From Siphlonurus alternatus (lineage: Eukaryota > Arthropoda > Insecta > Ephemeroptera > Siphlonuridae), in the NCBI GenBank assembly GCA_949825025.1, contig OX463779.1, positions 23,232,816 to 23,296,815 of the forward strand: a DNA stretch of 64,000 bases. The letters run 5' to 3'. Made by a program: the position numbers and the translations under genes. Shown here one piece after another: positions 35,996 through 48,028 of this stretch (position 1 is its first letter; each line of letters starts with the position of its first letter). The notes under the pieces were generated by a model. It searched no databases. It had not been told where the DNA came from and was given only the letters and a program-made list of their open reading frames with translations.

Positions 35996-36440
35996 GCGAG
36001 CGTGCGAGCTTCCTAATATAAAACATCTGCCCTTCTTATGACCCGCGCACATAACCGGCTGCAGAGCTGAGGGTCTTCTTTGTCCACGAGCCCCTTTCCA
36101 ACAGCCTACCTGGTCCAGGGCTGGATGTCATCTCCAAGCTCGCGTGGCCGTTATTATTACAATCTCACAATCAGTTACAAAAGTACGAGTTTTACTTCAT
36201 TTCATTGATTGGTCGATGGAAACATAAATCACTTGAATGAATCTTTTTTGTAATCTAATGTATGTGTAAATGAGTTTTGTGTCGCCTGTCTTTTGCTATG
36301 TATTCTGGTCCACGTCCACGTGCCAGTACGGTGGTCACGTGACACGGGTCAGGTCACGCTTCAACCCCTCGCCCTGTTGCTGCTTATATTGAAGCAAACA
36401 ACTACCAGTAGTGGCAGCAGCAGCTTCTTACTGCATGCAT
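35996..36440 (+). promoter_or_regulatory. GC-richer block with CLEAR-type E-box, candidate promoter
   Basis: Contains CCACGTCCACGTG (about 36311) and a perfect GTCACGTGAC at 36334-36343. About 45 bp further is a weak TATA-like CTTATATTG (about 36385). Repeated GTCACG/GGTCA words surround the E-box. A TGCATGCA follows at 36432-36439. Motifs are seen; promoter function is inferred. Confidence 0.3.
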
Positions 36441-36905
36441 CATGCCTTTTGTGTGAAATCTGATACGCATATTATGCAAAGTTAACCAACCTCTTTACGT
36501 CTTCGTCTTTTCAATATAATATTATAGAGGGAGATGCCCGCTCTTTGACATTCAAAAGACAGGCAAAGTTTACAGCAAGCAAACGGCATAGCAACTAAAC
36601 TCTTCTTCTATCTTTTGCTGCTCATAACTTACACTTTCTAATTTTAGATCTATATTTTATACTTCCCATATGCATGCAGAGGAAATTTTGAGAATGATGC
36701 AATTTTAATGTAAGGTTCTCTTTTATAAGAAAGAAAGAAATATTTTTACAACGTTTTTTTTTATACATTTCATAAAATAAATCAGCTTTGTTGAAAACAG
36801 GATTTTATTGAATTAATGATTTGGTTATCGAAAGCGGCTTAAAGCGTGTTAACAGAAGTCGGCAGACACAAACGGTTCGCCTATACTTACCTGTAGATCA
36901 GGTAG
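36441..36905. other. AT-rich interval
   Basis: Noncoding by inspection. A TGCATGCA at 36671-36678 is the only motif of note. Confidence 0.45.
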
Positions 36906-36985
36906 ATCAGGTATATAAGATAATGTTATAGCAGCGAGTGACGGGTGGTGGCACTCGTCAAATTTACCCGTCTTTCCCTGCTACC
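36896..36985 (-). other. Candidate minus-strand exon with perfect splice donor
   Basis: On the minus strand, CAG/GTAAGTAT (donor at about 36888-36898) is a perfect 5' splice site. The preceding sequence is open for about 27 codons (GKFDECHHPSLAAITLSYIP..., ending LQ at the donor), back to a TAG/CAG that could be an acceptor. The acceptor lacks a good pyrimidine tract. A tandem TAGATCAGG pair lies at the donor side. No family recognised. Confidence 0.18.
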
Positions 36986-36989
36986 GTAT

Positions 36990-38100
36990 CAACTAAATTT
37001 GAATATATAAATAATGAATAACTGGTTTAATGTTGAGCCATATACTATATCAGCCGTTTCCACATGTGGAGACTGAGATTTCGTTATTTGCAGCAATATC
37101 GAGTGAATTAAATCGTGTTCAGCGGGACGGATGTTGGAAAATGACAAAGTTCCAAAATCAGAAATAGACATCTTAATAACGCAAATTAATGGCTAAATTT
37201 ATATTTATTTTATACTTTATTATATAATATATACTCTCTATACAAATATGCTGCATGTTTAAATTTTTTTAATACTATGACATGTTTTTGTCTTCATTTT
37301 TTTGTAAATTTTACGTATATATTTATATAATTTACCACAAGCTCCATAAATCTAGTAATCTTTCACTGACAAATATGTGACAATGACGTTAGAAAAAAAT
37401 TTAAAAAAAAAAATCACGCAGCTAAAAATAATTGGTGATCATCATGAAAAATTATGTATACTTTTTTCGTGTTAACAAACCATTAAAATATGCATGCATG
37501 GCACTATATATTATAATACATTGTATATATAATATACGGTGCATATTATATACGGCAAGAGCATAAAACTTAACTTCTTAACTTGAATCTGCAATCCAAG
37601 TGAATAATTCTATATGCAGTATATTTTGTACAAGCAATATTTTTACTTTTTTCTTCAAAATATAGAATATAGATTCACAGGATATATATAATCGAATTTT
37701 AATCTAAAATTTGGAGCTCCCCAACATATTCTGTTTTCATTAAAATTTGTATGCCATAGCAGGGAAATTGAATTATGTTAGGCTTCCTTCAATGAAATAA
37801 AATTGTGTATATATATGCAGAGTGTGGGTACAACAAAAAAAAATAAATAAATAAAAATAAAAATAAAAACAAAATATAATAAATTTTACAAAACTTGAAC
37901 ACTTGAAATAATTATTATTTTTGTCATTTTTTTGCAAGTATAAATAATTAAATAAACCATTTTAAATTGATTGACATAAATTGGTAAATTATATCAAACT
38001 TATATTGATATATATAAGGGAAGCATTTTTTTTTTTCCTTACTCTCAGATTTTGAGACGTAATTGCTTGTCTTTGGAAGAAAATAGGGGAAAAAGTGGAG
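36990..38100. other. AT-rich noncoding interval
   Basis: Includes an (AAAT)n-like run at about 37828-37872 and a TGCATGCA at 37491-37498. No gene. Confidence 0.5.
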
Positions 38101-38104
38101 ATTT

Positions 38105-38740
38105 TTTTTCTATACTATATATCTTAAGGGTGGGGTATAGGGGGGTGCATTATAAGGTAAAGAAGGAAGAGGAGAGGGGTTCATATTATTATACGTTACA
38201 CAAGGAGGGTTGAGAGTTTCATTACTAGAATATATGGGGTGTATTCTTGAGACTCTATGATTGGTTGGTGCTGAGTTTTTACCCTCTATGACTGGTGCAC
38301 TTGGGTACGTTGGGATAAGAAGACTTTGGAGCATGAGTCGGCGTGTCTTGAAGAAGTAGGAGGGATGAGGATTGCATGCAATAAGGGTGCATGCAGCAGG
38401 GGGCTAACGGCGGGTACTGACAGTAGTATAGGGGGGTTGCTGCAGCTATATAGCTATAGTAGAGAGTTTCTTGCCGCACTCCACAGTTTCCAGCTCTGCT
38501 ATCGATCCAGTCAGCCTCTGACCTTCATTTGACATTGTGGCGGCGTTGGCTCGTTGCTTGCTACTCGCGCGTGTATATATACGTAACTATAACGTCCCAC
38601 TAGCACCCTGTATGCAATCGTCTCCCCCCTTATTACCTCCCTTCTTTACATGCACACGTTTGAGGTTCTTACCGCATCCTCATTACATCGCTTCGATAAT
38701 TCTATCAGAAATTACATTAGAACTCTCTGGGCAATGAGCT
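38105..38740. other. Compositionally mixed block, possibly transcribed
   Basis: Less AT-rich than its surroundings, with short frames on both strands (66-75 codons), two TGCATGCA palindromes (38373-38380 and 38388-38395) and a TATA-like GTATATATAC at about 38572. None of the frames is convincing. Undefined; could be exonic, regulatory or an old repeat. Confidence 0.2.
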
Positions 38741-40374
38741 TAATAAACTATCAACCAATACCGCAACATAAAAATGACATAAAATATATAGTGTTAATTT
38801 TAAAAATTATAGTACATCGAAATACGTTTCAACATCATAAAGTATTTATTATAAAAAATATTATTAAATTATATTGATTGCATTCAACGTCATATAAAGT
38901 TTTAGAAGTAATAAAATATATCATTAATAATTTCATATACTTGCTCAATAAAACGGAGTAAAACTTTCTTCAAATGGAGTTGTTTTTTATTAATTTGCTC
39001 AAGATTATTTCCTACCTCGTTTCTGTGTAAAGTTGGAATCGCATCAACCTGTCAGGGTAGATCGAATCATACAGGCTTAATAATTGTAATGACCACACTG
39101 CCAACTTTGTTCAAACAGTTGCATAACCTACAAGGGGCAAAAAACAAATTCAACTTTATGATGATAATTATCGAACCATCAGTGACATCAGTCTATTTTA
39201 AAATTTATGATAATAGGCACACACCTATTGTGTAATAATAAATTATATTACATGTATTTGAAATGAGGAAAGTTTTAACGATATATACGTACAGTATATT
39301 AGAAACAAAAGATTTTACCTAAAACAATAAGTTCGTTCATATAACAAGGTAATAAAATATATTTTAACAATATTATATTTCTGTTTCTTACTTTAATTTA
39401 CATACATGGAAAACAAATATTAGTTATAAAATAATTTACATGTTATATGAGAGTTGACAGGCTATCGTTTAATAAGAAGCTACATGAGGTAAATTCCTTT
39501 TTTCTATTTAATGAAGTGTCGATCCAGTCTGTTATTTTTAAAGTATATTGAACAGTTTAGCTCTCCAGTAATAGTTCAGATGAATAAGCAATAATAAAAA
39601 AAAAATGCCGTACGTTTTTTTGTACTATACGTAAGATACAATATCTCGCTACTCGTATATTGCAAGCTGCGGATGGTAGGAGTACGCCTGTATTACCGCA
39701 ACCTGCAGCGCCTTGCATCGTACCATCACATGCTGTGTCATCTTTTGCTACAACGAAATTAATTCTAAATTTTTCACTGTTTAAGAAATTTATCGAGATA
39801 AAGATATTACAAGATTCACTCTATCAATAAAATAATTATATTTAATATATGTACGCAAGTAAGAAATCCGATAGAAAAGTTATTTATTGTCTGTTTTGAT
39901 ATTAGTAAGCATCACAAATTCAAGGGAAACACAATGTTATAAGATTATAGATTATAGATAATACATTGTACAATAAATTTTTCAGTTCTTTGATGAAATG
40001 TCTTCAATTGAACGTTACTTATCAACGTTAGCTTTGGTTTATTGAAGTTTATAATATAGGACCTACTTCCGTATTACCGAAGAGTTTATATACATTGTAA
40101 TATAAAATCTCTGGTTATATATTTTTTAATATACATGATATAACAATATAAACGATTCCAGTAAAAAAAATTGCATGTTGTTATTTATATAAAAAAAAAC
40201 TTATGGAAATTTGTGAATGATTGTAGAAATACATAATCAAAGTATCTTATAAGCTGCTTATAATCATCATGTATAGTAATAAAGATATTCTTTTATTAAT
40301 AATTTCATACTATTTTAGGATAAAAACTATAAAGTAATGTTAAATGAGGCGTAATTTCCAACTGAATAACGTGT
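38741..40374. other. AT-rich noncoding interval
   Basis: AT-rich with a richer patch at about 39660-39745. No gene or repeat element seen. Confidence 0.5.
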
Positions 40375-40490
40375 AGACTCATCCTCGTGACGAGGCGGCC
40401 AGGAATCCTCCTCCTCGTGCCGATTGAGACACGAGGCTACGACGAGTTGACGTCACACGAGACACAAGCGTGGGACTGAGCAAATTAAGA
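40375..40490. other. GC-richer block with repeated CACGAG words and a CRE
   Basis: CTCGTG / CACGAG occurs five or more times in about 100 bp, including CTCGTGACGAG. A TGACGTCA lies at 40448-40455. Could be a regulatory module; no coding frame. Confidence 0.25.
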
Positions 40491-40729
40491 TAGTATGAGG
40501 AAAGGCCAACATCATCGCATTTCTTTACGTGATACCATAAGGAAAAGTTCTCTAAAATGTTCTATGTCACTCAATGAGCTGGTTCAGTCATCTGGAGTAG
40601 TAACTGTGTGGAATTAAATTATATTCATTTCAAAATTCTCTAATTTATGCTGTATTTAATAACTCGAATCAGCACTGCCCTGTTTTGTAGATAATTTAAT
40701 ACGTTCACATGATAGTGCATTTTGTATAG

Positions 40730-40784
40730 TACGGATTCGTTGACAACGCCTCATAAGAATAACTTATCCGTTAACGAAACCGTA
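40730..40784 (-). repeat. 55-bp dispersed hairpin, copy 2
   Basis: Inverted ends TACGGATTCGTT and AACGAAACCGTA. The reverse complement aligns with 12794-12848 through GGATAA.GTTATTCTTAT.AGGCGT. Differences at the ends are largely compensatory, so pairing is kept in both copies. Confidence 0.55.
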
Positions 40785-41994
40785 TTCAATACCGTCATTG
40801 TAAACGAAGTGATTGTCATGAAATTTATGAGATGTGGCATGAACTTAATCTTTTGATGTATTTTTTTTGCTAATTTTGCTCTTCTTTTCAATAATTTCCA
40901 TGCAGAATTCCAAATTTACAGTTTTTTATATTGTTTCTAAAATTTGAAACAAATCAGGCGAGGCTAATGTTGAGCTTTTCGAAGTGTATGCACACTCTGA
41001 TACATTTAATTGTTATGATATAATTATTCCTCAACCCTATCACTATAAAGGGGGCAGGGGTCGAAACGACTCACAACTCTTTTAAAGCGGGAATAAGGTG
41101 TAATATATTGCTCTAAAAAAATCTGAAAAAATTAGTAACCGCAACGTATTTTCACAAAATTCGTATTTTCTGCTAGTATAGTGGGTCGGTTGACCCCCCC
41201 CCCTCCCCCTCCTTCCCTGCATGGTACCCGGTAATACGTGGGACAAAATAGACCTCGGTAATGATACGACGTACTTTAAATTTAATGTTTTTAACAAGGT
41301 GCATGAATGTCAGCACATACAGGTTTTTGCATAAAATATCACTATTATGCTGCATTTTTGCAATGGAATACACATACATCCAGCTATATTTAGATGCCAT
41401 CAAATAACATAAAAATTAAATGGCTATACCTATTCAAAAAGTTAATTATGAAATAATTTTCTTTCAGTGCTACCACAAGAAATAATATAAGTGAATTTTT
41501 TGGCATGTGGTTCCCTTTTTTTTCAGTTATAACAGCTGCTGCTCTGTTAAAGGTTAAATTTACATTCATTTTTATGGTTTACCACAATCATTAAGCCATA
41601 GTTAAATGAACAGTAAAAGTTTTTGCAGCAAACATTTTAATTAAGTGGTTCTTTTAATAAATACAAGATTTAGATAACAAATAATGTTTTTGTATATAAT
41701 ATATTTGTCATGGTACAAGTGCTACCATTGCACAATTCTCCTCCTCTCCCCTCTTTTTATCAAACATTGCAATACTCCCTAGGGAAGATTAAAATAAAAC
41801 TGTATTTATTATTAATATAATGAATCGTTTCATATATAATATATGACGTCACTCTTTCAAGTGTAAGAAAACTCCCCAAACGTATTTTAATAACAGGCGC
41901 GATAGCTGCCAGCACGCAGCGAGCAATATTTTTATTGCATATTATACGCTGAAGGGAGGAAAGGGGGAACAATGCAAGCAGGCGCCCCCTTTTA
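40785..41994. other. AT-rich noncoding interval
   Basis: A C-rich run lies at about 41195-41215 and a CRE palindrome at 41844-41851. Short minus-strand frames at 41.1-41.4 kb are not convincing. Confidence 0.4.
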
Positions 41995-42310
41995 GAGTCA
42001 TAAATTGGCCAGCGATCAATAAATGGCAGCAGCTAGGCGAGACGCAGCAGCGTCGTGCGGGCCGAGTTACCTGCTGGCCCGTGACACTCGGGAGCTAAAG
42101 GTGTAGTTTCCACATCAAACCCCTGGGGATCGCTAAATATATTGCTACTGTTGCAGTGCAAATCCATGGCACAGCATCACGTTCAGTAGCAAGAAAATTT
42201 CAAAAGGGGTGGTTTTGCCATAAGACATTGTTGGGTGCTCTATATTTTTCCCGTAACTGGGTCCCTCAAGGAAGGGCAACGCCCCCCCAAAAAAATAACC
42301 GCTCGTCTAT
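41995..42310. other. GC-richer block
   Basis: About 41995-42130 is GC-rich with CpGs (GACGCAGCAGCGTCGTGCGG). About 42195-42310 looks like degraded mixed sequence. No open frame of note. Confidence 0.25.
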
Positions 42311-42798
42311 ACGCCCCTGATTACGTGTAAAAACAAAATCGTTAATATTATTATGAAAAGTATGATAACACTGCAGGAATACAGTTATAATAATTAAAAA
42401 TTCATATATTATCCATTATACACATGACCTTTTCTTTATTTTATGTATAGAATTGATTTATCATCAATATGCATGCACACATTTTAAAGATAAAAGTACT
42501 TTACGGAATGGAATTGCATAAAATTTTATGTATAACTTAATAATTAATGTTGTATACTCTTGTGTGTAATTTGAATTCATATATTATGAAATAGATTTTT
42601 ACTATTTATATAATCATAAAATGACATGTATATTAAATTTATATAAATTATATATAGGAAGAAAAAAAATCACTAATCGAGCAATCAAGATCAAGATAGA
42701 TACAAACACTTAAAAATGCGAAGTAATTCCTTACTTAATTTGTTAATACGTTGTGAAAACTTGTATTATATTTCAATATTTTTGGAGTTGCTTTACTG
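42311..42798. other. AT-rich noncoding interval
   Basis: A TGCATGCA at 42470-42477 is the only motif noted. Confidence 0.5.
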
Positions 42799-42842
42799 AA
42801 TTGAAGCATTTACTGAAGAATTCTTCAGTAAATGCTTCAATT
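42799..42842. repeat. Perfect 44-bp palindrome without spacer
   Basis: Exact reverse-complement halves of 22 bp centred between 42820 and 42821 on GAAGAATTCTTC. Adjacent upstream sequence repeats TTTACTGAA, which is also found in the arm. Confidence 0.9.
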
Positions 42843-43240
42843 TTTTTTTAAATTTTTGATTACTATGGTAATCATATTATCATGGTACTTTAAAATGGTT
42901 GATTAAAATATATTTTTCTCATGTTAATTATATATATTATATAGTTTGAATAGTTTGACTCTATATAGTATTCTGCATGCATACATATTTCTGATGTATA
43001 ATTATTGAAATTTCTGCATGCAATTAAGTCGTTTTTGTTTATGTAAACAATTACAAATTTTGATAATTATTGCTAATTCTTCCCCTTTATTAAAACAACA
43101 AATTATATCTGAAAGTATAACGCATTAATTGACGTCATGCAGAGAGAAGAATCCTCTAATTATTTTCATCAGTATAGCTTGAATTTCGTAACATTTAAAA
43201 CTGGTTGCTGATGTGCTCAGCAACAATCCATCTACGTCGT
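42843..43240. other. AT-rich interval with CRE
   Basis: TGCATGCA at 42974-42981 and 43015-43022; TGACGTCA at 43130-43137. No ORF. Confidence 0.45.
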
Positions 43241-43241
43241 A

Positions 43242-43445
43242 TTAGCTTCTTGTTACAAGTGCGTCGTCTTGTAATCCCAAGAAGCCATGCATTGCAGGGG
43301 TCTCATGAAGGTGACACTTTGATCGTACGGCATTATCGCTGACTGCTGCACATATACATGTTGGCGGGGCGGGACCCATCAGCTCGTCTTCTATCCAGGA
43401 TATGACGCGATACATAAAATTTACATATACACAGTTGCCAAGCAA
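43242..43445 (-). other. GC-richer block, weak minus-strand frame
   Basis: A 67-codon minus frame (including ISWIEDELMGPAPPTCICAA) of varied composition in a GC-richer patch. No family is recognised and no clear splice sites were seen, so it is a weak lead only. Confidence 0.12.
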
Positions 43446-44259
43446 AATGTTATTATATCTTTAAATTTTACAAAACAAAGTACGCAATATAATGTAATAC
43501 GTTGTATATATATAATAGTGTTGAGTTATTACTGCATTGTTATTCTGATGTGTGGTCATATATGCAATAGCTGTAAAATAATTTTTAATAGTCTATAAAT
43601 TTACTTAAATTTCAATATTTTTTAATGTTAATTCAAATTAGCTAATACACCAAACGACACCAACTTTATGATGGAAAATTAAATTTATTTTACTTTCATA
43701 TTTTTTTTTGTTGAAATTTTATCCCAAAACTGACCAGATTTGTTGCTCGACACTATTTTTCAAAATTTAATTGCCTCAATTGTAATTTTTTCATTAATAA
43801 AATATTAAAACAAAAAGTACCTAATATACACATTGTCCATTAGACGTATATAGGAGAAAAAAAATGTTTATATTATTATAGCCTCGTAAACGAATTGACT
43901 ACAAGTGATCTCATAAGGACGAGAACATATAAACAGTAATTTTACAAAATTTCTGCATAATAAATTGTAGTTCAATTTCATAATGCATTAATAAAATTGA
44001 AATTGAATTGCTCTTTCATATTTTTACTGTCGCTTTTTGCATATATTATACATATTGTATATATTATTAGAGTATTGCCCGTGAGCCCTCGGTCAGCTTA
44101 ATTTAAAATTAATTTCAGGTGTACTGCACGGTTCTTATTCACATTTAGTGCGGAAGGTCGTTAGTCGTTACAACCCAAGAATTAATGTAATTGAAATTGG
44201 ACGAATAAAATGAATTTAAATTGTATATTGGGCCGTCATAATCTTTAGTTTAGAAATCG
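43446..44259. other. AT-rich noncoding interval
   Basis: Nothing to annotate. Confidence 0.5.
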
Positions 44260-44914
44260 CAAAAATAGCCTTCCGACAATGATAACAGAACTATTGCTGT
44301 TATTATTGCAAATATCTACAGATATCATGTAACTGAACCAATATTACATCAGAGCAGATAAAAAAAGAGACTAATTTGCGACTATTTGTTATTACAAGAT
44401 TATTTTAGGAAAGGTCGATTATTTTGCGATTTTCAGGGTTTTCTTTGATCTTACTGTAAAATTCATGCTAAAATTCGTAGAACTTTATATATATTTTCCT
44501 GTCAAACCCTGCATATGAGCCTATACACTGCTACACGATGTTCGAGTAGTCTGTGGTGTCCCTGAAAGTCTAAATTCTAAAAATAAATAAATAAATAAAA
44601 ATAAATAAGAAAAGTTTCCCTTCTCTCCCTTCTCCTGCCCCCCTTTCCCAAAAGACGATGGCAATTTTTCGGGTTACTCTATAATCTCTATATGGTAAAA
44701 TTACGGTCCTTAGCAGCCTCACATTGCAGTTTCACATACCTCTAGACCTACTATCTGTAAATTCCTTTTGCTGTTATTTTAAATATATATAATAGACCGT
44801 TTAAATTATCGTTAAACTCCCCAAATCATTATTTTTGAACCGACTATTTTATGAAAACTGAAAATTAAGCGAATTTTTAGGCGACTATTTTCTTAAAAAT
44901 GGTGGCTATTTTTG
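44260..44914. repeat. Possible decayed inverted-repeat element
   Basis: CAAAAATAGCC at 44260-44270 is inverted at 44904-44914. Weaker inverted matches lie inside (GCGACTATTT words, GCGATTTTCAG against CTGAAAATTAAGCG). The pattern suggests an old element of about 655 bp, but no target duplication was identified. Confidence 0.3.
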
Positions 44915-44925
44915 CAACCTCTATA

Positions 44926-46620
44926 CGGTTACAAACTGTCTATATATAATAATATAATCAATTACTGAAGGTGCAGCTAAAGAAATCACGATGAACCAAC
45001 ATTTAAATGCATGCATATGTGATGGGGACCGTTGTTTACTTGTTAGATCAATTAAATAAGTGGTTGTAGCTCCCATATTATTATACATTATATGGATATC
45101 TGAGGGTTCAGAACTGTTCAACTTTTTCATGTTTATAATAAAATTATATATTCTAATAAATATTATACGCATATTTTTCTGTGCATAATGACATGCAGAT
45201 GTATAATAAAACAAATTTAATAAAACAAATCTATATATTATATATATAATTATTATTATATATTAATTCATGCTTGCAACTTTGCATGTGAGAATCTTCC
45301 AATTTATCCCTTTATGTATAAATTTCTTTTGCTGTTACAATAATATAATGCAGATGTTAAAATAAAGAGTGACGTTTTTAATGTTAATACCAGCCTCTTA
45401 TTTTCTTATGTTATAGTTAACGACGACGAGTAGCTGCTTCTGTTTCCACGCCGCCCATCAGATGGAACACAATGGAATCTCATTTGAAATAATAACACAC
45501 ATTTTGACCTTCAGCCCTCCTTCAGTCTACATCACCACGAGGAAATTTTTCATGCACGACGACTTAAAACTTTAAGAACAATCAAAATATTTTAGCGTAG
45601 AGGAAGACAGATTGGATGGACTTTATTTAATTATTCTTTGACCTAAAATTTAAGACACTTTTTTTTTAATTGTCCTTGAAAATTTAATATTTATTTAAAT
45701 TTAACTGTTATAAAGAATTGATAACTAAGAATCTGGTATAATTATTTAATATAATATTATAGAGAAATAAAAATTTGTTAAGCACGCATTTTTTTAAATT
45801 AAATCTAGTTTATAATTACAATTTAACAGTTATTATACTTGTTATACGACTTATATAAACTACCGTATGAAGTATTTAAGAAAATGCTATATATACAAAA
45901 ATAATAAGCTAATAAAGTAATGCTACAATATGTTTACAAGACGACATGCACATAAAAAGTATTTTTTTTTTCCTCGGAATTTATTTATTTGAGAGCTTCA
46001 CAATTATATACCATGAAACTCTTCAAAGATAAGAGGCTAAGTGATTAAAAGCTGCAGTACAGTCAACATGGAAAAATGTTTATTTATCCTTTCTTATCAG
46101 CGTCCCCCTCTGTATGCATGAGGTGAAAATGGAAGTTTGCAAAATTGCTTGTTACCTGCTTGGTCTTAAAAAAATACGAAGAAAAACAATGTAGATTTTT
46201 TGCTGCATTTTGAAAACGAATTTTGAGTATTTGATAATGCATTTACTGAATTTTGCAGTTTTCGATATAAATTTATTTTTATTTACAATTAATTAATTGC
46301 TCAAGAGAAAAAGTTTCTTTATTATAAATTATTATTATTTGAACTTAAATACAATTTCATAAAATTGCAATTACATATAGTTATGTGTTATTACACATCA
46401 ATGCAATCAATTTAATGATTTCAAGGATAATATCAGCTATATGTTTTTCATATTATTTTAGTATAGTCATGTTTTTCCAATACACGTGACCAAGACTACG
46501 TAATTCTATATGTGAAATATTTTATTGACCGAATTCTTTATGGATAACTTGAATTTTAAAATTTATCCTTCCGCTTGTGGAAGCCAATAAAAAAGTGACA
46601 AAGGAAAAAAAATTGAGTAG
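44926..46620. other. AT-rich noncoding interval
   Basis: A 97-codon minus frame at 44.9-45.2 kb is AT-rich and not convincing. A TGCATGCA lies at 45008-45015. No other feature. Confidence 0.45.
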
Positions 46621-46860
46621 GAATCATCTGACCACGCACTGAACGCATTCCTTCGTCAGTGAAGCGCGGCCGCGTGGTTGCTAAGCGACACCCGTGGCGC
46701 TATTTCCGAGCACATGACTGTACTTTCCATGTTTCTATGATGACTTTTGCTCCCCTCTCTCCCGCCGCCCGCTATTGCACAAGTTCTCTGTACACACCCT
46801 CCCTTCCTCCTCCTCCTTCTTCTCCCCTGCATGTTATGGTGCATTACGAGCTGTAGTTAT
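46621..46860. promoter_or_regulatory. CpG-rich block with X-box-like motif, candidate promoter
   Basis: Contains GCGCGGCCGCG and GTTGCTAAGCGAC (46677-46689), which resembles the RFX X-box (GTTGCC..GGCAAC) with mismatches. It lies upstream of, and runs into, the GC-rich block at 46861-47184. Promoter identity is inference. Confidence 0.3.
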
Positions 46861-47184
46861 ATCTCGAGCCACCGCGGCGCCACCACCTAGGGCGCATCCG
46901 TCCCTCGCGGGTCCGCGACGCCTGCCGAGTCACCTCTAAATGCCCTTGGCTTGTGCCCGCCATCTTGTCCGCCCGCCGGTGACACGAGTACGCGCGCAAC
47001 AACAGGATATCCTGATCCTGCGGTGCTGATAGCGAGCCCTCACCGCAGCACGGTCCCAGCACCAGCCACGGGAGCGGGTGTGGAGAACGGGCTTCGAGAC
47101 CAGGCATCCCCAAAATCACCTGCAACTGACCCATCCCCAACCTATACCAACAAGTCTCTCAGTTTGATGAGACTTGAAAAGTGA
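46861..47184 (+). other. GC-rich block, candidate terminal exon
   Basis: The longest GC-rich block of the window. After CAACAACAG (about 47006) the plus frame is open to TGA at 47182-47184. It reads as a proline/serine/threonine-rich tail (YPDPAVLIASPHRSTV... ending LSLMRLEK). The minus strand is also open (98 codons, glycine/arginine-rich), a warning that high GC alone may explain it. No family recognised. Confidence 0.2.
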
Positions 47185-47185
47185 A

Positions 47186-47992
47186 AATAATTATTATTCG
47201 AATAATATCAATGACAAAGTTATCTATACTTTAAATTTAAAAGCTAGAGGTTCTATTTCTGAAAAGAAATTATGAAACGCTTCATAATATTTTTAAAAAT
47301 ATATAGCAATTGTTACATTTTTTATGCAATAATTATAATTAGCATTTTATGATAAAATGTTAATTAATTCAACCTACATACCACTCTCTTCATAAGTCAT
47401 TAAAAATAAAATTTATGGTGTGCAATTATCAATGACCTTTTATCCTTTTTCGTTAATTGGTGTCACAAGATAGAGCCTTTTTTCTTCTTTTCTGTTACAA
47501 AAGTATTTTTCACTAAGTTTAGAATGTATAATGATGTAATTTGCATACAATTTTTGTTAAATGTAAATCTCCAGTTTCAAAAATTATGTAGAAATAATTA
47601 TATTTTCAAATAAATTTTAATTTTAAAATGCCACACACAATATCAAAAATATGTTTTTAAGACTCCGTCACATGATTTTAAAATGAAATTTAAATTTAGT
47701 TCTCGTCTCCATGTTCTAGGAATGCATGAAGTGCTGGTCTCGTTACAGTCGTTACTCAGATTTGTTCCGCACATGCAGGTGATGCATGCAGCAGCAAACA
47801 CCCCCTGAAAGCACGCAGCCCGCCCATCAGCAATTAAACCCTCGGTGCAGAAAGTCGCAAGCACACGTGTATTCAAAGTCATTAGCGACGAAACGCCGTA
47901 TAGTGTGCAGGATTATATAGCTCATAAATCTAACGTATATATCGTTTTTATATAGTCTTATTTTTAGCTTTCCAGACCTTATAGTCTCAGTT

Positions 47993-48028
<36 letters not shown>

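Noticed and set aside
36888..36900. ATACTTACCTG as the 5' end of a U1 snRNA gene
   Set aside because: Sequence diverges immediately after the 11 bases and has no U1 stem-loops or Sm site. Better explained as a minus-strand splice donor or chance.
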